64,000 nt of DNA from Symbiotaphrina buchneri (GCA_001599915.1 BCIG01000016.1:248001-312000), one strand, 5' to 3'. Counted from the first letter of the stretch, positions 11,778 through 23,804 are shown. The notes: a model not told the origin generated them from the sequence alone. A program made the numbers and translations.

Positions 11778-13626
11778 TCAGGAATCGTCATCGCTTTGCT
11801 CATTGTCTTCCGCCTGAATGCGTAGATCATAAAGAACATCAAAGCAATCGGAGAGGAGAGAGATGACAGCGCCCTGGCCTTCAGGAATGTCCGATCCGAC
11901 CATGAACTTCCCATCCACACGCATATTGTCGATTGAGTTTAACTGATAGTATCAGTATACATCATTATGTCTAAGCCGGGAAGAAGTAGGCTTCACCTTC
12001 ATGCTATAAGGGTACAATTCGCGAGGGGAGGAGACGCCGCCCGATTTCTTTACTTCTACTAGACATCGCTTAAGGGTCTGGAGCTGATTGTATATGGGCA
12101 GCAGAGCTTCAGAAACAGGTTCTGAGGAAATGAGTAGATGGTAGATGTAGGCATAACTCCGTCGCAGAAGGTAAAGAAGTGTCTGGACGCCATCAGCAAG
12201 GACGAGGAAGAAGCTGGCTAGACTGTACGACGTACTCTTTGAGCATGTAGATCTGCAGGGTCACCGGACTCGTCGAGGAAGTTCCCGTTGACTCTGGACT
12301 CATCGATCCTATCAAGCTGTCTTTGATAGCCGTAAAGATCCGTTTCACTAAGAGACCAGGAATGGGTCAGGGACAATTTCTCGAGCTGGTTCCTGATCTC
12401 GCAAAGCTTCTCATATGTTGCTTTGAAGCGTGGATCGATTCTTCCCCGTCTGAAGACGACAATAAGCACAAGCAACTGAAGGTCGTGCAGGGCTTCGGCC
12501 TAACCTTTCCAACACTATATCTGACCATTTGAGACATCTCTCCAGTAGACCGTTCACGATCTCCTGCCCCGTGGGAACAGAACCGTCATCCGCTAGGAAT
12601 TTGCCCTCCACCTGGCTGGCTTTGATCTCCAGCAATTGATCCTTGAACGCTTTCACCTCGGAGGCGGGAAACTGTCGATTAGCACGTTAGTACAGAGCTT
12701 TACGTATGGGCTATAACAGCAGAAGTCTCTGTTCCGTGCTATGAGGCTTCAGGGACGGATCATTGCAGCGAGGGATTCACCTTTTGCCTGGTATTCGCGG
12801 CCGATATTGATCGTAGAATGGATACAAGCTTCTCGTGTATGGGTGCTAACTCTGGGGAAAGCATAGAGAGATCGCTCTGCAGTTCAGCAAGGAGCTTCTC
12901 ACAGGTATCTATTCGAGCTTCTAGAAGAGTGATAAGATGCGGGGAGTAGCTGTCCTTTCCACGCTCGAGAGCGTCTCTCATTGACTCTGTGGTATGCGCA
13001 ATCGATTCGAGGTCTTTTGCAGAGTAGAAAGCGGCCTCCCGCAGGTGATCCAGAAGACGCTGTCAGTGGTCAGCATGCGCATTCGATGACAATATATCTG
13101 GATTGTACTTTGACAGTGGAAGTCATAGAGTAGCTGCACTCCTGGTTAGCACGAGTAAGGAAAAGTGAGGCACGCACGGGCATGAGAGGATCATTACACT
13201 GCAGGGGCTTCGTTATTACGGCCAATAGTCAGAAAAAGTAGTGAGATCAACTGAAAACAATCGTCCAAGACGGTATCCACTGCGAAAGGGTCAGCTGCGA
13301 ATGCCATATTGGTGCTGCATCATGTATGCGGCCCCACCTCGATTCTGTTCGTTCCGCTTCTCTGTCCGAATGTCATTGAGCAGTTGCACCTGTTCAATGA
13401 TCTGATCGTACAGGGGAAGGACATCTTGCGATTTGATGTACGTGGACCTGTCCTGTTTGAGAAGGGAGAGACGGTCCCTGATTGCAAGCGTGTGCTCAAG
13501 AATAGGCTGTTCTCGCGGATCAAGCGGAGCCTATGACGGGAGGTTAAGATTCACTTGGTGCAACAGTAACAGATTCAACGATGTAAAAGAAAGGAGACGT
13601 ACTTGGACAGCAGGAGAGTCGGTCAT
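11778..13626 (-). CDS. DUF2408 / UPF0662 family protein
   Basis: This is a cytosolic helical protein of unknown function, conserved in ascomycetes (fission yeast SPAC30C2.08 family). It starts MTDSPAVQ in a 24-base first exon (13626-13603), and exon 2 starts at 13530. Several short introns follow. The joined protein carries hallmark blocks such as YEKLCEIRNQLEKL, YQRQLDRIDESRVNGNFLD and LNSIDNMRVDGKFMV, each in an internally repeated R.DGNF/KF context. It ends with an acidic tail, AEDNEQSDDDS. The sequence is rich in heptad-like Leu/Glu patterns, consistent with coiled coil. It is divergent to ribosomal P1 across 866 bases. Family assignment is secure, but function is not known. Confidence 0.88.
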
Positions 13627-14492
13627 CGTATATTGACCAGGTTTGGACCTGAAGAGAGGCTTCGATTGCGACGTCGGGGAAGAACCGCCAGATTTGATAC
13701 TTCGTGGCACTGCAGATAGATGATACGAGGACGGCGTAGATGCCCGTGCTTGAGCCGGGTAAGGAAAGTAAGGTTATGTTATGTACCTTATGCTATGCTA
13801 GCTAATTCTCTCCACACTTTTCCGGCCTTGAAGGTAAGGTACTTACCTAGGTATCCGTACCGTAGATGTACCTTCATTTATCGGTGCCGTATCAAGCTAA
13901 GGTAAGGTGCCCACCTGTATCTAATTCGTAGGGTACGGATACCTTAACAATGATGCAGCCTTACTAACCTGAACGCAAACCCTCACGATTCCCTTCTGAT
14001 AAGGTAATTTCATCACATTTACCTCCCTTAGGTAAGGTACCTACCTTGAACCGTGATACCAAACGGGCACAGCGCCCTGGAGGCTGTGTACGCACGAGGG
14101 ATGGTTATACCTTAGGTACCTTATCTTGCTTTGAGCCAATAATGTGACCGTACTGACCCTGGGCGATACGTAACAGTGTTACAAGCAGAGGCTTAGTGGG
14201 TTGAGCTAGTCTTTCTGATAAGACAAGCGCTGGTGATCACATGACGCTGATTGACACTGATTAGGTAATCCTGGGTTCTTGCCCTTAGGGTTTCGATGTC
14301 GCTTAGCCATTTGTCCGCCCACTTCAGTAAACTTTGAATATTCGCAGAGCCCCCTCTCAACATCACGACAGCCAATCTTTCACTTCACACCCGTCCTGCA
14401 CGCTCTTGTCTGCGCTCTAGTACAGGTAAAGCTCTCTGCTGCGATCCGACTGTCCTCGCTGGAATACTTACGATTCACCTAGTATCGGAGCA
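13627..14492. promoter_or_regulatory. Divergent promoter region with AAGGTA/TACCTT cluster
   Basis: This is the shared upstream region of the DUF2408 gene (-) and ribosomal P1 (+). Between about 13,759 and 14,127 it contains many AAGGTA/TACCTT words, for example AAGGTAAGGTACTTACCTAG at 13,831 and CTTAGGTAAGGTACCTACCT near 14,028. Direction of action and bound factor are unknown. Confidence 0.6.
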
Positions 14493-15016
14493 ATGTCGAA
14501 CGCAGAGCTGGCAACCTCATATGCGGCCCTCATCCTCGCGGATGATGGTGTCGAGATCACCGTACGTTATTGCTGGATATTATAGCCTCTGCTATCTCTC
14601 CAGCCTCTGACTGTGCATAGGCCGACAAGCTGCAAACAATAATCAAGGCGGCCAAGATCGAAGATGTGGAACCCATCTGGACCTCGCTGTTCGCCAAGGT
14701 ACTTTAATAACAACCTTATTTGGACTTATTGTTGGCTTGAGCGCTCGAGCTGACGGCATATTGCTAGGCACTCGAGGGCAAGGATGTGAAGGATCTTCTG
14801 TTGAATGTGGGCTCTGGAGGCGGTGCTGCGGCTGCTGCACCTGCGGCTGGTGGAGCTACTGGCGGCGCGGAAACTGCGCCGGAAGCCGCAGAGGAGAAAA
14901 AAGAAGAAGGTGAGATTAATGATCCCGTTATGCTCTGAATACGAACGATTGGCTTACTTATATCTATAGAGAAGGAAGAATCAGACGAGGATATGGGCTT
15001 CGGGCTGTTCGATTAA
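14493..15016 (+). CDS. RPP1: 60S acidic ribosomal protein P1
   Basis: P1 is a stalk protein of the large ribosomal subunit. It pairs with P2 on P0 and recruits elongation factors. Four exons (14493-14561, 14621-14698, 14768-14909, 14970-15016) join in frame to a protein of 111 residues, the usual size. The N-terminus [15 protein letters not shown], the Ala/Gly-rich hinge, the acidic EEKKEEEKEESDE stretch and the invariant stalk tail [12 protein letters not shown] are all present. The terminal Ser is the usual casein-kinase site. Identification is essentially certain. Confidence 0.97.
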
Positions 15017-15414
15017 ACGGTCAATTTCCTGTAGTTTCGAGACTGCTCATTTGTCCGCGTGGGCTTCGCACAGGCGTACAAGAATGGATGCCATGGGATC
15101 AGAATGCCAGCATTTCTGCGGACAATGACAAAGTGCTGACTTCGAGTTTCGTGTTGAGCTTCGTGTGAAGGGTTTGCTCGGCTTCTCGGTCTGTAGATAC
15201 TACAGCTGCCACCACCATCTGGACAGACCGCGACCTCACAACCCCCAAGATATGCCATGCCGCCCTCCTTCTAGCTTTCCCCCAGGGATTATGTGATTGC
15301 TCTCAGTATGGAGAAAATTGGGTTTGCTCAAATGGGACGACATAAATATTGCCATAAAGGATAGATCTAGGCCAGCAACCTGTCACTATACTCGCTAGAT
15401 GAAAAGGAGCTGAA
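15017..15414. other. Convergent gap, nothing recognised
   Basis: This gap lies between the 3' ends of ribosomal P1 and the PQ-loop gene. It contains only untranslated sequence as far as I can see, with no AAGGTA/TACCTT cluster. Confidence 0.6.
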
Positions 15415-16618
15415 TCATTCCACGGCGCAAGTGTCACTAGCCTTTGACCCCTTAACGTACATATGGAATTGTACGAAGATGACCACGTCCTCCACCATAG
15501 TCCCCAATGATCCGAGGAGCCAGGGCAGGTTGGTTAGAAGATAGCTCCTTGATAGGGAATGAAATAGTATCTGTAAAGTAAATCAATGAATGTGGATCTC
15601 AGCGGCTTGGACGATGGTGAACTTACACCTGCCCCGTATGACGCATTCCCCAAAAGAGACAATATGAAGAACAGGAGGGAGAGCCCTGAGATGACCGATC
15701 GTTAGCAATGACTGGCAACTGGTACATTGGGTAGCCACCGACCTGCGCAAGACCTTTCTCGGTATTTCTTGATGATTTGAGGAATCCTTGCTCTTTCAGA
15801 TGTCAGTAGGCTGAGAAGAGAAATATCCCAGGACACGCACCCGAGATAACAGACAGCACTGAGATAGCCAAGTACTTGCGCCCCTGGAACCATCGGTCTT
15901 GAGCTTTCTCCGTCTGGTTCGGGCGTTGGGGTCCAGACACCTAGCCTCCACGCTACCACCCAACCTAAGGACCCAGCAGCACAGATCAGGACGATGCTGA
16001 GCAAATTCTTCATCCCCGCTCTGCTGACACTCTCGTCAAAGCCATATTCATCGCTCTCCTCCTGAATAGCGCGGCTATTGGCTCCGTCATGGCGCTGCTG
16101 GGCCGCTGAGGATCTACGCCTCGAACCGGGAAGACCCAGATTATCGCTAGCGCGTCTACTGAGCAATGGTTGCTCAACATCGTCGGATTCAGAAGGGCTA
16201 GAAAGGGAGGACGACGCTCGTCGTCTCTGACGGGCATTCCGAATGTTATAGTAGAGACATTGAAGGATGAGTACCAGGTCGGCGATGCAGAAGTAGACGG
16301 CTAGTGCAATGACCGTGGGTACTAAGCCCGCCCACAGTGCCCCAAAGAAGTTGGTGAGATCTCCAACCAGCCATATGGCGAGGAAGACCAGCGAAATCCC
16401 TTCAGCATCCCCTTGACGGTAATTTTCGACGAGTTGCGGGACCTATAGGAGGGGAACTCTGTTAGCACGAGTAGCATACCCGCATACACGGCCAACGACT
16501 GGGCATGCTGCTTCCACAGGGAATGCCTCACCAAAAGGAAAATCCAGGCGGCCAGGGAGATACTTCCAAAGATTCCAGAAAGCGCTTCGTGGGGTTGTAG
16601 AGAAACCGGCTCAGGCAT
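15415..16618 (-). CDS. PQ-loop vacuolar membrane transporter (YPQ/RTC2 type)
   Basis: This is a seven-helix protein of the PQ-loop family, whose yeast members (Ypq1-3) export cationic amino acids from the vacuole. Both diagnostic PQ loops are visible: VPQLVENYRQ at the start of exon 2 and RIPQIIKKYR in the second half. They are separated by a long hydrophilic Ser/Arg-rich loop. The first intron starts after AAWIFLL (GTGAGG) and ends at ATAG before GTCCCGCAA. The C-terminus runs MVEDVVIFVQFHMYV to a stop at 15415. I chose MPEPVSLQPHEALSG as the start because it sits at the usual distance from helix 1. An in-frame ATG 63 bases upstream (16681) is possible. Confidence 0.88.
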
Positions 16619-17607
16619 GATGGTGGCCCGGAGCCTCGTGACAGCCCCCACCCAGCTTCGCAGTGCCGTGAGAGCAGACAAGAATCAACGTCTGCTAAAG
16701 TATCGGTGTCTGTGTGAGGTACAAGAGTATACAGTGTCTGGTCGATGCAAGTGCGATAGGACCCCGCCCGGATGATTATTATTTCCGGTCTTATCAGCGA
16801 ACAGGTATACGTCGAAAACTGAAGAGATGAAAGGTAGCAAATCAACGACCGTCCGCGAACTAATAATAATAATACAACATGCTGGAAAAGCAGGTTGTGA
16901 GTGGAGCGCGGGGGCTCTTGGGCTTCGGGGGTCCAGGAGATGTCACGTCGTGCGTGTAGCTGTATGGTATCCATCGGAGAAAAAAGAAGAAATAATTGCC
17001 TTATTCGTACGAGTACCGTGCGATAGATAACAAGTACACCTAGGTACCTAAGGCTATTAGTGACGTTGCACCGAGGTACTCCGTACCTTGCTTGACTTTT
17101 TCGCCATCTTACTGAGTTAGGCACGTCTACGCGGGCAATGTTTTACAGTTCGGCACCATATCGAAGCCAACCAAATAATGCCATGGATGTTCTCATAAGG
17201 TAAGTTTCTATTATTATCACTTTCAACCTACCTTAAGGTAAGGTACTCTGTACTCCGCCAGGGTCGAAACCTTAAAATAAGCCACAGGGCCTGTCACCTT
17301 AGGCTTGTGCCTCGTCGTCTTCGCTTGACAACTTTTCATCCGAACATTCATTCGTGTACAGGGGACAGATAGCATCCTCACTTCCAACTACACAAAATAG
17401 GCCGTCATCGGCTGAGTGCAAAGACATCATATTGGCAGGTCCACTTACCTTCGTTTTATCTCCTCTCTGCCAGTGGCGACCCCTCGGCCACTCTTCGACG
17501 CACCTCGAGTCTAGCTCCTATTCCGTCATCGAGAACTAGCGGTCGAGTCCTGCGGCTACTTGCCATTCCTGTCGCTGTCGGGAAGGACTTCTGCATTCAA
17601 AACTACA
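16619..17607. promoter_or_regulatory. Divergent promoter region with TACCTT cluster
   Basis: The gap lies between the PQ-loop gene and the Mid2-like gene. The 17,037-17,257 part holds CACCTAGGTACCTAAGG, AGGTACTCCGTACCTTGC and ACCTACCTTAAGGTAAGG, mixing the AAGGTA/TACCTT words with CTCCGTA. No gene is seen. Confidence 0.55.
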
Positions 17608-18630
17608 ATGCGCTGCCTGGACTTCCATTTTTCTATACTTCTGGCTGTCGTGTTCTTTCTATTTGGCGTCTCCTCTGCTGCATTGGACGATGGTGTAGCA
17701 CGGCGGCAGAATGCAGTGGTAGGAACCGGAGCGTCACCGTCGTCGAGCGGACCCACGAGCAGTTCAAGCACCAACTCGCTCACTTCCTTGACTTCGAGTG
17801 TAGAAGCTCAGTCGACGACCACAGTATCCACACCACCTGTGTCTTCGACGAGCCAAAATCCGGATACCTCAGGACAAATAACCACTACGCGCACATCTTC
17901 CACCGAAGTCGCATCAACCGCCCCGGACACTTCCTCCTCATTCACTTCAGCTGATTCCCTGGCGTCGACAGGCCATCAGAGCACGTCCGTATCTTCCGCA
18001 GCCGACTCCGGGTCTGCCGTGGCGTCCTCACTTTCTACGACTTCTGCTGGTGACGATAGTTCTGCCGGCAGCCTGTCAGCTTCTGCTTCCAGGAAGAGTT
18101 CTGCGCAGGGTACTGCGCCCTCCCTCAGTAGTACTGCGATTACGTCTGTTTCGAAAGATGATCCTACCCATGGCACCACTTCTGCTGCCGTGTCTAGCGC
18201 TACTCAGAGGATCGTGACAACGATTGTTACTGTGAGCGGTAGTAGCACGATCTCGCGGGTAGTGACAACCGATGCATTGGTCGCCGTGACCAGCGGTTCT
18301 ACCAGCACGAGCGAACCCGGGCTTGATGGTGGCGACGGGTCTTCATCGGGTTCTGGGTTAGGCTCTAAGCAAAAGCATATCATCATTGGCGTGATTGTGG
18401 GTATTGGCGGGGCGGCCCTTCTGGGGGGACTTGCGGTAGTAGCCTGGAGGATATGGGGAAGAAACAGACACCAGGCGGAAGAGAACGATGAGTTGATGAC
18501 CGCGGCTGCATCACCGGACACGCTCACGAAGGAGAAGAGAAGCAGCACAAGTGGGCAGAGTCAGTTCCGATCTGCTCGAGAACAATTCCGCAACGCCTCG
18601 GTACCGGTCAACGCCGCCGCCAATTTTTAG
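17608..18630 (+). CDS. Mid2-like Ser/Thr-rich cell-wall sensor
   Basis: A single-exon protein of about 340 residues with the layout of a fungal Mid2/WSC-like plasma-membrane sensor. It has a hydrophobic signal peptide (FHFSILLAVVFFLFGVSSA), a possible kexin-like ARR site, and about 210 residues of Ser/Thr-rich, probably O-mannosylated stalk. One membrane span (IIIGVIVGIGGAALLGGLAV) follows, with a short cytosolic tail containing AEENDELM. The upstream in-frame ATG at 17560 would place 16 hydrophilic residues before the signal peptide, so the start at 17608 is preferred. No cysteine-rich WSC domain is seen, so Mid2-like fits better than WSC. The role (cell-wall stress input to the Rho1/PKC pathway) is inferred from architecture. 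Confidence 0.8.
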   Translation: MRCLDFHFSILLAVVFFLFGVSSAALDDGVARRQNAVVGTGASPSSSGPTSSSSTNSLTSLTSSVEAQSTTTVSTPPVSSTSQNPDTSGQITTTRTSSTEVASTAPDTSSSFTSADSLASTGHQSTSVSSAADSGSAVASSLSTTSAGDDSSAGSLSASASRKSSAQGTAPSLSSTAITSVSKDDPTHGTTSAAVSSATQRIVTTIVTVSGSSTISRVVTTDALVAVTSGSTSTSEPGLDGGDGSSSGSGLGSKQKHIIIGVIVGIGGAALLGGLAVVAWRIWGRNRHQAEENDELMTAAASPDTLTKEKRSSTSGQSQFRSAREQFRNASVPVNAAANF

Positions 18631-19555
18631 CCTGATCCTTCATTGACCGATCATTCTGTCGAGTACTTTAGCGCAAGCATGGGAGGGAGGGAGGGTATAT
18701 GGGAAGTTCTGCATCAGCATAGCATCTGGGACGGGGTTTCAGGGGTTATATTTCTTAGTCTTTTGTTCGAGACTCGTCATTCCCGACTCGGGAAATGGCG
18801 TACTTCCGTGTTTTTGCAATAATTGTTCGTTCGGGTGAGAGGCTCCGCTCCCAGACTTGTCCTTTCTGAGGGGACGCATGAGCACCTACGTAGCTGAATT
18901 GATGGCATTAATGGACCATTTGACTTACTCTAAACGCTTGTGCGAAGAACGATTGGTCCCCTGAATATGACTGAGGGGTCACTATTTACGAAGTATTACA
19001 CGGTCCATCTGCTCTTTTTCCTGCCACTTTGGCTGCTGCCGCCTTGACCTTATCAATAACACCTAAGGTATTCGTACCTCACCTAGGGTACCTTACGTTA
19101 GGTATCTTATCAAGCTGGCAAGGAGAGACTGGGCAATAATGCGTAAAGGAAAGAGATAGCTAACGTACCTAAGGTACCTTACTCGTACCTCGCACCTTGC
19201 GTCTCTTCTATGGGACTGGGCAGTAACGCATATACGAAGCTGGTAAGGTACCTTAGTGCGAAGTACCGCCGAGGCCGCCCCTCCGCGCCTCGACGTAAGG
19301 TAAGCTAGCTTCCTACGCGCCAAGCTTTCCTGAACTGACGCGAGGCGTGAAATATTCGCGAACTACCGTGGTGGCTTCGTTCGTACTCCTCCTGCCTTAC
19401 TACTCTAGAATGAATTGTAAGGCAAGCAAGCAATGACGCCTCCTGTTCGAGGGAACTTCGATCCCGGCACCTCACCTGAAGACCGCTGCATCCTACGTGG
19501 AAGCGTGACCCGTCAACCTTGGACCTGATCTGGTACCTGCTCATACCGGGCGGAG
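18631..19555. promoter_or_regulatory. Gap with AAGGTA/TACCTT cluster
   Basis: Downstream of the Mid2-like gene and upstream of the next plus-strand gene. A dense cluster spans 19,061-19,304, for example CACCTAGGGTACCTTACG, ACGTACCTAAGGTACCTTAC and AAGGTACCTTAGTGCG. No other feature is recognised. Confidence 0.55.
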
Positions 19556-20347
19556 ATGTTCACCGTCCTCTCGGCGACGCCGTCCTCCCTGCGCGAGGGT
19601 CCTACACATCGTGGGCCTCGTGTCCTTTCTACCTTGGACCTGAATGTAACCTTGAACGCTCGCTCCTTGTTTCCGATGCCGCATAGCAGAGGTGATCCTG
19701 CCTCCAAATCTGGTAGCAGGAGGTCTCCTCATGGCATTGCCATTGTGGAATCCCAGAAGGACGGACAGGAACGGCGGAGGCGCCAATATCTAGAGCGGGT
19801 GTCCGAGACAAGAGAAGAGAGGAAGTGGCAGAGCCGCTCTGACGAGGTGCGCTATAAGTTCCCAAATGCAGATACAGGCACTGATTCTGCTCCAGATTCT
19901 TAGGTTCGAGTTTCTCTCTGGTCAGAAAAGACGCCGAGCCGAATTAGAATGCCAGGGTCCCGAGGTAGAACCGCCGTCGGATGACGAGGTCATCTCACAT
20001 GAGCGGGAGTTGGGTGCTGATGATGGTTAGTGATTCTTTATGTCTGGCCCATGGGATGCTCCTGTTGACAAAGCCGCACGATAGCTTCGATGGTCGAATC
20101 AGTCATTCAGCAGGAAACAAAAGAATTGGAAGCGCTGCTGTCGATGATAGAGCCCGGCTGCCAACCATCAGGATCAGCGTCTGACCATGACGAGTGTCAT
20201 GGCGATCTCGACGATCAGGTCTACGAATCGATATTCATGGAGTCTATCGACGAACAACCGAAAGCGCGGCAGCTGGAACCAAGAGTAAATAGCTCTCTAG
20301 ACGCGACACGAAATGATTCGGATAGCATGGATTTGACGAACGGGTAG
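19556..20347 (+). CDS. Uncharacterised acidic protein
   Basis: I do not recognise the family. Coding character is clear in two parts. The first is a basic, charged N-terminal block (ERRRRQYLERVSETREERKW). The second is a C-terminal half with EFLSGQKRRRAELE, an acidic region, VIQQETKELEALLSMIE and an end at SMDLTNG. An intron in the second part is clear: GTTAGT follows GCTGATGATG and the acceptor GATAG precedes CTTCGATGG. The junction between the two parts is not resolved, because a 57-base GT..AG intron there would leave the frame one base off. The start may be 19556 or the Met at 19676. The gene is convergent with PEX19. Confidence 0.5.
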
Positions 20348-20572
20348 ACATTGTTATGTTCAATATTGTCTTCACCGATTTCTAATGCCGAAACACTACT
20401 CGGCGTCGAAGGTACAGCATTTACTGGCCGCACACCTTCAAAGATGACGAAGATGACCTTACCTTGATGCAGCTCGTTCTTTACCAAGGTTGGGTCATTC
20501 AGCCCATGGATGGTTCCTTCATCGGTATTGCGAAACATCCGGTCGACACTGCGCACATGTGCCGGCGCTTGA

Positions 20573-21624
20573 TCATTGCTGCGGGCAGCCAGAGTCCAGA
20601 TCTCCCAGTGCTTCCTGAGCTGCATTCATATCCCCCACCAAATCAGGTGGAGGTGATCCAGCTGCCTGCATCTGCAGGTTGTTAATTCCAAACAGAGAAC
20701 CGGAGGAAAGGGAATAAACCTTTTGCATCCGCTCTACGATGTACTCTCTATCACCGGCGTTGTCGTCCGAGTAGTTTGCCTGTTCGAATCTTGCCACAAT
20801 CTCCCCAACCAGAAGGTGCTGCTCTTCGTATCGCTGTAGAGCGGCATTTTCTACCTTGTTTCGGTTTTCGGCGAGCCAGCCGGGGAACTTTTCGTGCAGA
20901 TCTTTCATAGGCTCGTAGAGGATCTCTTTGTTGGTTAATTGCTCCATCATCCCCAGTAACATTTTGGAAAAGTCATCATCAGAGTCTCCTTGGCCAATGC
21001 CTTGCCCCTGCATTTCCTTCAGCATCTGCGCCAGAATATCATCTGGATCCTCCGTCGTAGCTGCAGCACCCGCTTGCTCGCCTGACTGTTGCATACGCTC
21101 CATCGTTCGGCGTATGGTCTCTTGGAAACCGTCTTCTGCGTTACTCGAAGGCAAATCACTAGAGCTTGGGCGTGGAACCGACTGCGATGTTCTCTCTCCG
21201 TCGGTGCCAGCTGACGACGCCGCAGTCTCCAATTCTCGGACCAAGGTTTCGAATTGCTGTTGCATTTCTGGCGAGTCCTCCAGCTGTCCTAGCAAATCCG
21301 CCATGCCTGCCTGTAGCTGTTTCGCAAAATCGTCTTCCGATTCCAAGCCCGCTCCTGTGATGCTGGCCTTTTCCGTTTTTGCCTCTATTGGGGCAGAGAA
21401 GCCGGTCGGCTCTTGCTCGTTGAGCTTGACGGCGGAGAACTCATCTAGCACATCTAAGTACTACTTAGTAATGGCGCACAGGAATCTTGATGGATCGTAT
21501 GCCGACCATCCAAGTCCTCCAGGTCGTCCTCTTCTGGGTCAGATGCTGATTCTCCCGGGCGTTGCACAGACGCCTGGCCTTCCACCGCCGCACGAGGCTC
21601 TGAGCCCTCCTTCGGGTCCATCAT
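20573..21624 (-). CDS. PEX19: Peroxin PEX19
   Basis: Pex19 is the cytosolic chaperone and import receptor for peroxisomal membrane proteins, and docks on Pex3. Two exons: 21624-21507 and 21453-20573, with a 53-base intron (branch-like TACTAAG). The joined protein starts MMDPKEGSEP and is acidic at the N-terminus (DPEEDDLEDLDDVLDEF), where Pex3 binds. It carries the LQAGMADLLGQLEDSPEMQQ region and a helical C-terminal cargo-binding domain (LYEPMKDLHEKFPGWLAEN). It ends in GCPQQ, a CaaX-type farnesylation box. Length is about 330 residues, normal for fungi. The start was chosen at the first of two adjacent Met codons, because no conserved sequence lies upstream. Confidence 0.95.
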
Positions 21625-22444
21625 AAGGTCCCCACCAAGGTCTCGGGACGTGCAGAAACGGAGACGACACGGCAGGGTAAGAGAAAGCAAGGGGTTAGAA
21701 GCGTGTCGTAGAGATGAAGTATCACATATTAACACCTCGGCATATTAAAGGCACGGTGTACCTCACAAGCTTGGTGTACGAGGAAGTGGTATTCGTACGA
21801 AGTAGCCGGTGGATTGGATCGTGGAGTGGCTCTGTGGGGTCTCTGAATCCACGGGTGTGGCATCAGGGTGAGGTACTTTTGGATCGATACCACTGGTCCT
21901 ACCTTAAAGTACACCGTAGGTAGGTACCTTACCTGGCAAGGCTGGCTCACTTCCATGTTATCGAGGTACTGTACTTACTTTGTACTCTGATTAAAGGTAC
22001 TCTATAACGCCGACATCCTAGAAAAGATACCAACACCCAAAGTATACAGTACTCTGGCTAGTCATTTAGTTCGTACCGCCTGGTGGGACGACAGTAATTT
22101 CCAATGACACAGATCTTCGTCGCATCTTGAACACTCCGCCTTCATCTTCACCTTCCCTCACTTCCACTCCTCTTCTTTTTTCGAATTCGCCCACTTTTCA
22201 CCCTGACATAACCGCCAGACAAGAGCTGCTGCCTTCTCGCCTCCTACTACTTCTGCTGCCTGCGCGCTTGTCGGACACTGCTTTGCGGCCCCAGTCACCT
22301 TGATCTAGCGTTGCTCAGCAGTTCGCAGTAATACTACCGCAGCCTTGAAGATTCTCTTTTGCATTTCAATCCTCTCCGGAACGTCAACTCGCGCGCTTGA
22401 GCAGACTTGCGGCGCCCTTCGCCCACGCCTTACTGCAATACTCC
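21625..22444. promoter_or_regulatory. Divergent promoter region, PEX19 / UBC9
   Basis: A cluster at about 21,871-22,000 includes ACCTTAAAGTACACCG and GTAGGTAGGTACCTTACC. A CT-rich tract around 22,140-22,270 precedes UBC9 and resembles fungal core-promoter pyrimidine stretches. Confidence 0.5.
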
Positions 22445-23103
22445 ATGTCTTCGCTCTGTCAAAACCGCCTGCAAGAAGAACGGTAAGGAGGCTGAGCGTG
22501 CTCATCTTTGATGTTGCGTTAGCCGGACTGACCATTTCGCAGGAAGCAGTGGCGTCGTGACCACCCTTTCGGATTCTTCGCCAAACCTCAGCGCAATGCG
22601 CAAGGAGTACTAGATCTGAAGAGATGGGAGTGCGGAATCCCTGGCAAAGAGAAGACATTATGGGAAGGTGGGCTTTTCAAGCTTGATGTAATATTCCCAG
22701 ATGGTATGGTGGTTCCACGATCCTTCCTAGGTCATGACTGCTCACCTCTCGATCTGTAGAATACCCTACCAAGCCTCCGAAATGTACGTACACTTGTCTC
22801 CAAAGGTTGAAGCATCGCGTCTAGAAGATGGTGTGGCTGATCTGCACAGGTAAATTCACACCGCCACTCTTCCATCCCAATGTCTACCCTTCCGGCACGG
22901 TTTGTCTGTCCATCCTTAACGAAGAGGAGGCATGGAAACCGGCAATCACAATCAAGCAAATCCTGCTTGGCATACAAGACTTGTTGGATGATCCAAATCC
23001 GGAGTCACCGGCGCAGGCTGAAGCGTACAACTTGTTCAAGAAGGATCGGCAAGCGTATGAGAAGAGGATCAGGCACATTGTCAAGGAAAACCCGGCCCAT
23101 TAG
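22445..23103 (+). CDS. UBC9: SUMO-conjugating enzyme Ubc9
   Basis: This is the E2 enzyme that passes SUMO from Aos1-Uba2 to lysines of target proteins, mainly in the nucleus. Four exons (22445-22482, 22543-22703, 22760-22783, 22850-23103) give 158 residues, the family length. The start [20 protein letters not shown], the [17 protein letters not shown] insertion typical of Ubc9, the [13 protein letters not shown] active-site motif with its catalytic Cys, and [17 protein letters not shown] are all present. Exon 3 is only 24 bases. Identification is certain. Confidence 0.98.
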
Positions 23104-23804
23104 AGAAATCGGAGCGTCCACTTGGTAGGCATGATGGTCGTGGGCCTTTCTGCTGTTCCTTGCCTGGGGCCGACCATCGGAAGCAGGTGCTTGCTTTTCT
23201 TGCATGGATGTTTAGCGTGATGTTTCCGTGGTTAAGGTGTTTCGGGAGCATCTTTCAAGGACGCATAGCGGAGTTAGCGTGGGACGGGATCTTGACTTTC
23301 AACATTGTTGGCTGATCCTGGTTGCATGGTACTGGCGGGATTCAGGTGTATTCCATTAAGGTTAAAAGAAAGCGCATGAAGCGTAGGTTCACAGCAAAAA
23401 ATTATGTCAGTCGACAATCTGATCTTGGTCTCTCCTTGCTCTTGGAAGGCAGGGGAATGCTAGCTATTAGAGTAGAGTATAAGGTACTCGGCCGGCAAAG
23501 GCGATGCAGCCTGTATGGTCTCTGCCTCTCAATGTGATCATCTAAGTATGAAGGAGGCGTGTTATCTGCAGTTAGGTATCTCAAAGTGGTCGGTTTTGTC
23601 GGTTGTGGTTCGACGCGGCAAATCTTATCATATCGATCCGCCGGCATCGGTGACTCAGAGGCGAAATGTTGGACTGGACCGAAATTTATCCTGCCACTCG
23701 CCCCCACCACCGTTCTTTGAGATCACACAAAGACCACCAGCCCTGCGCCTCTTCTCTTTCTCGATCTTCAAGTTTAAATTGTGCGCCTTCTTCGAGCCCA
23801 CACG
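23104..23804. other. Gap between UBC9 and asparagine synthetase
   Basis: Holds the UBC9 3' flank and the asparagine synthetase promoter. A single AAGGTACTC word at about 23,481 and a CT-rich stretch just before 23,805 are visible. No cluster and no gene. Confidence 0.5.

Noticed and set aside
20760-20800. tRNA-like B-box (GTTCGAATC)
   Set aside because: It lies inside the PEX19 coding sequence and has no A-box or foldable cloverleaf around it.
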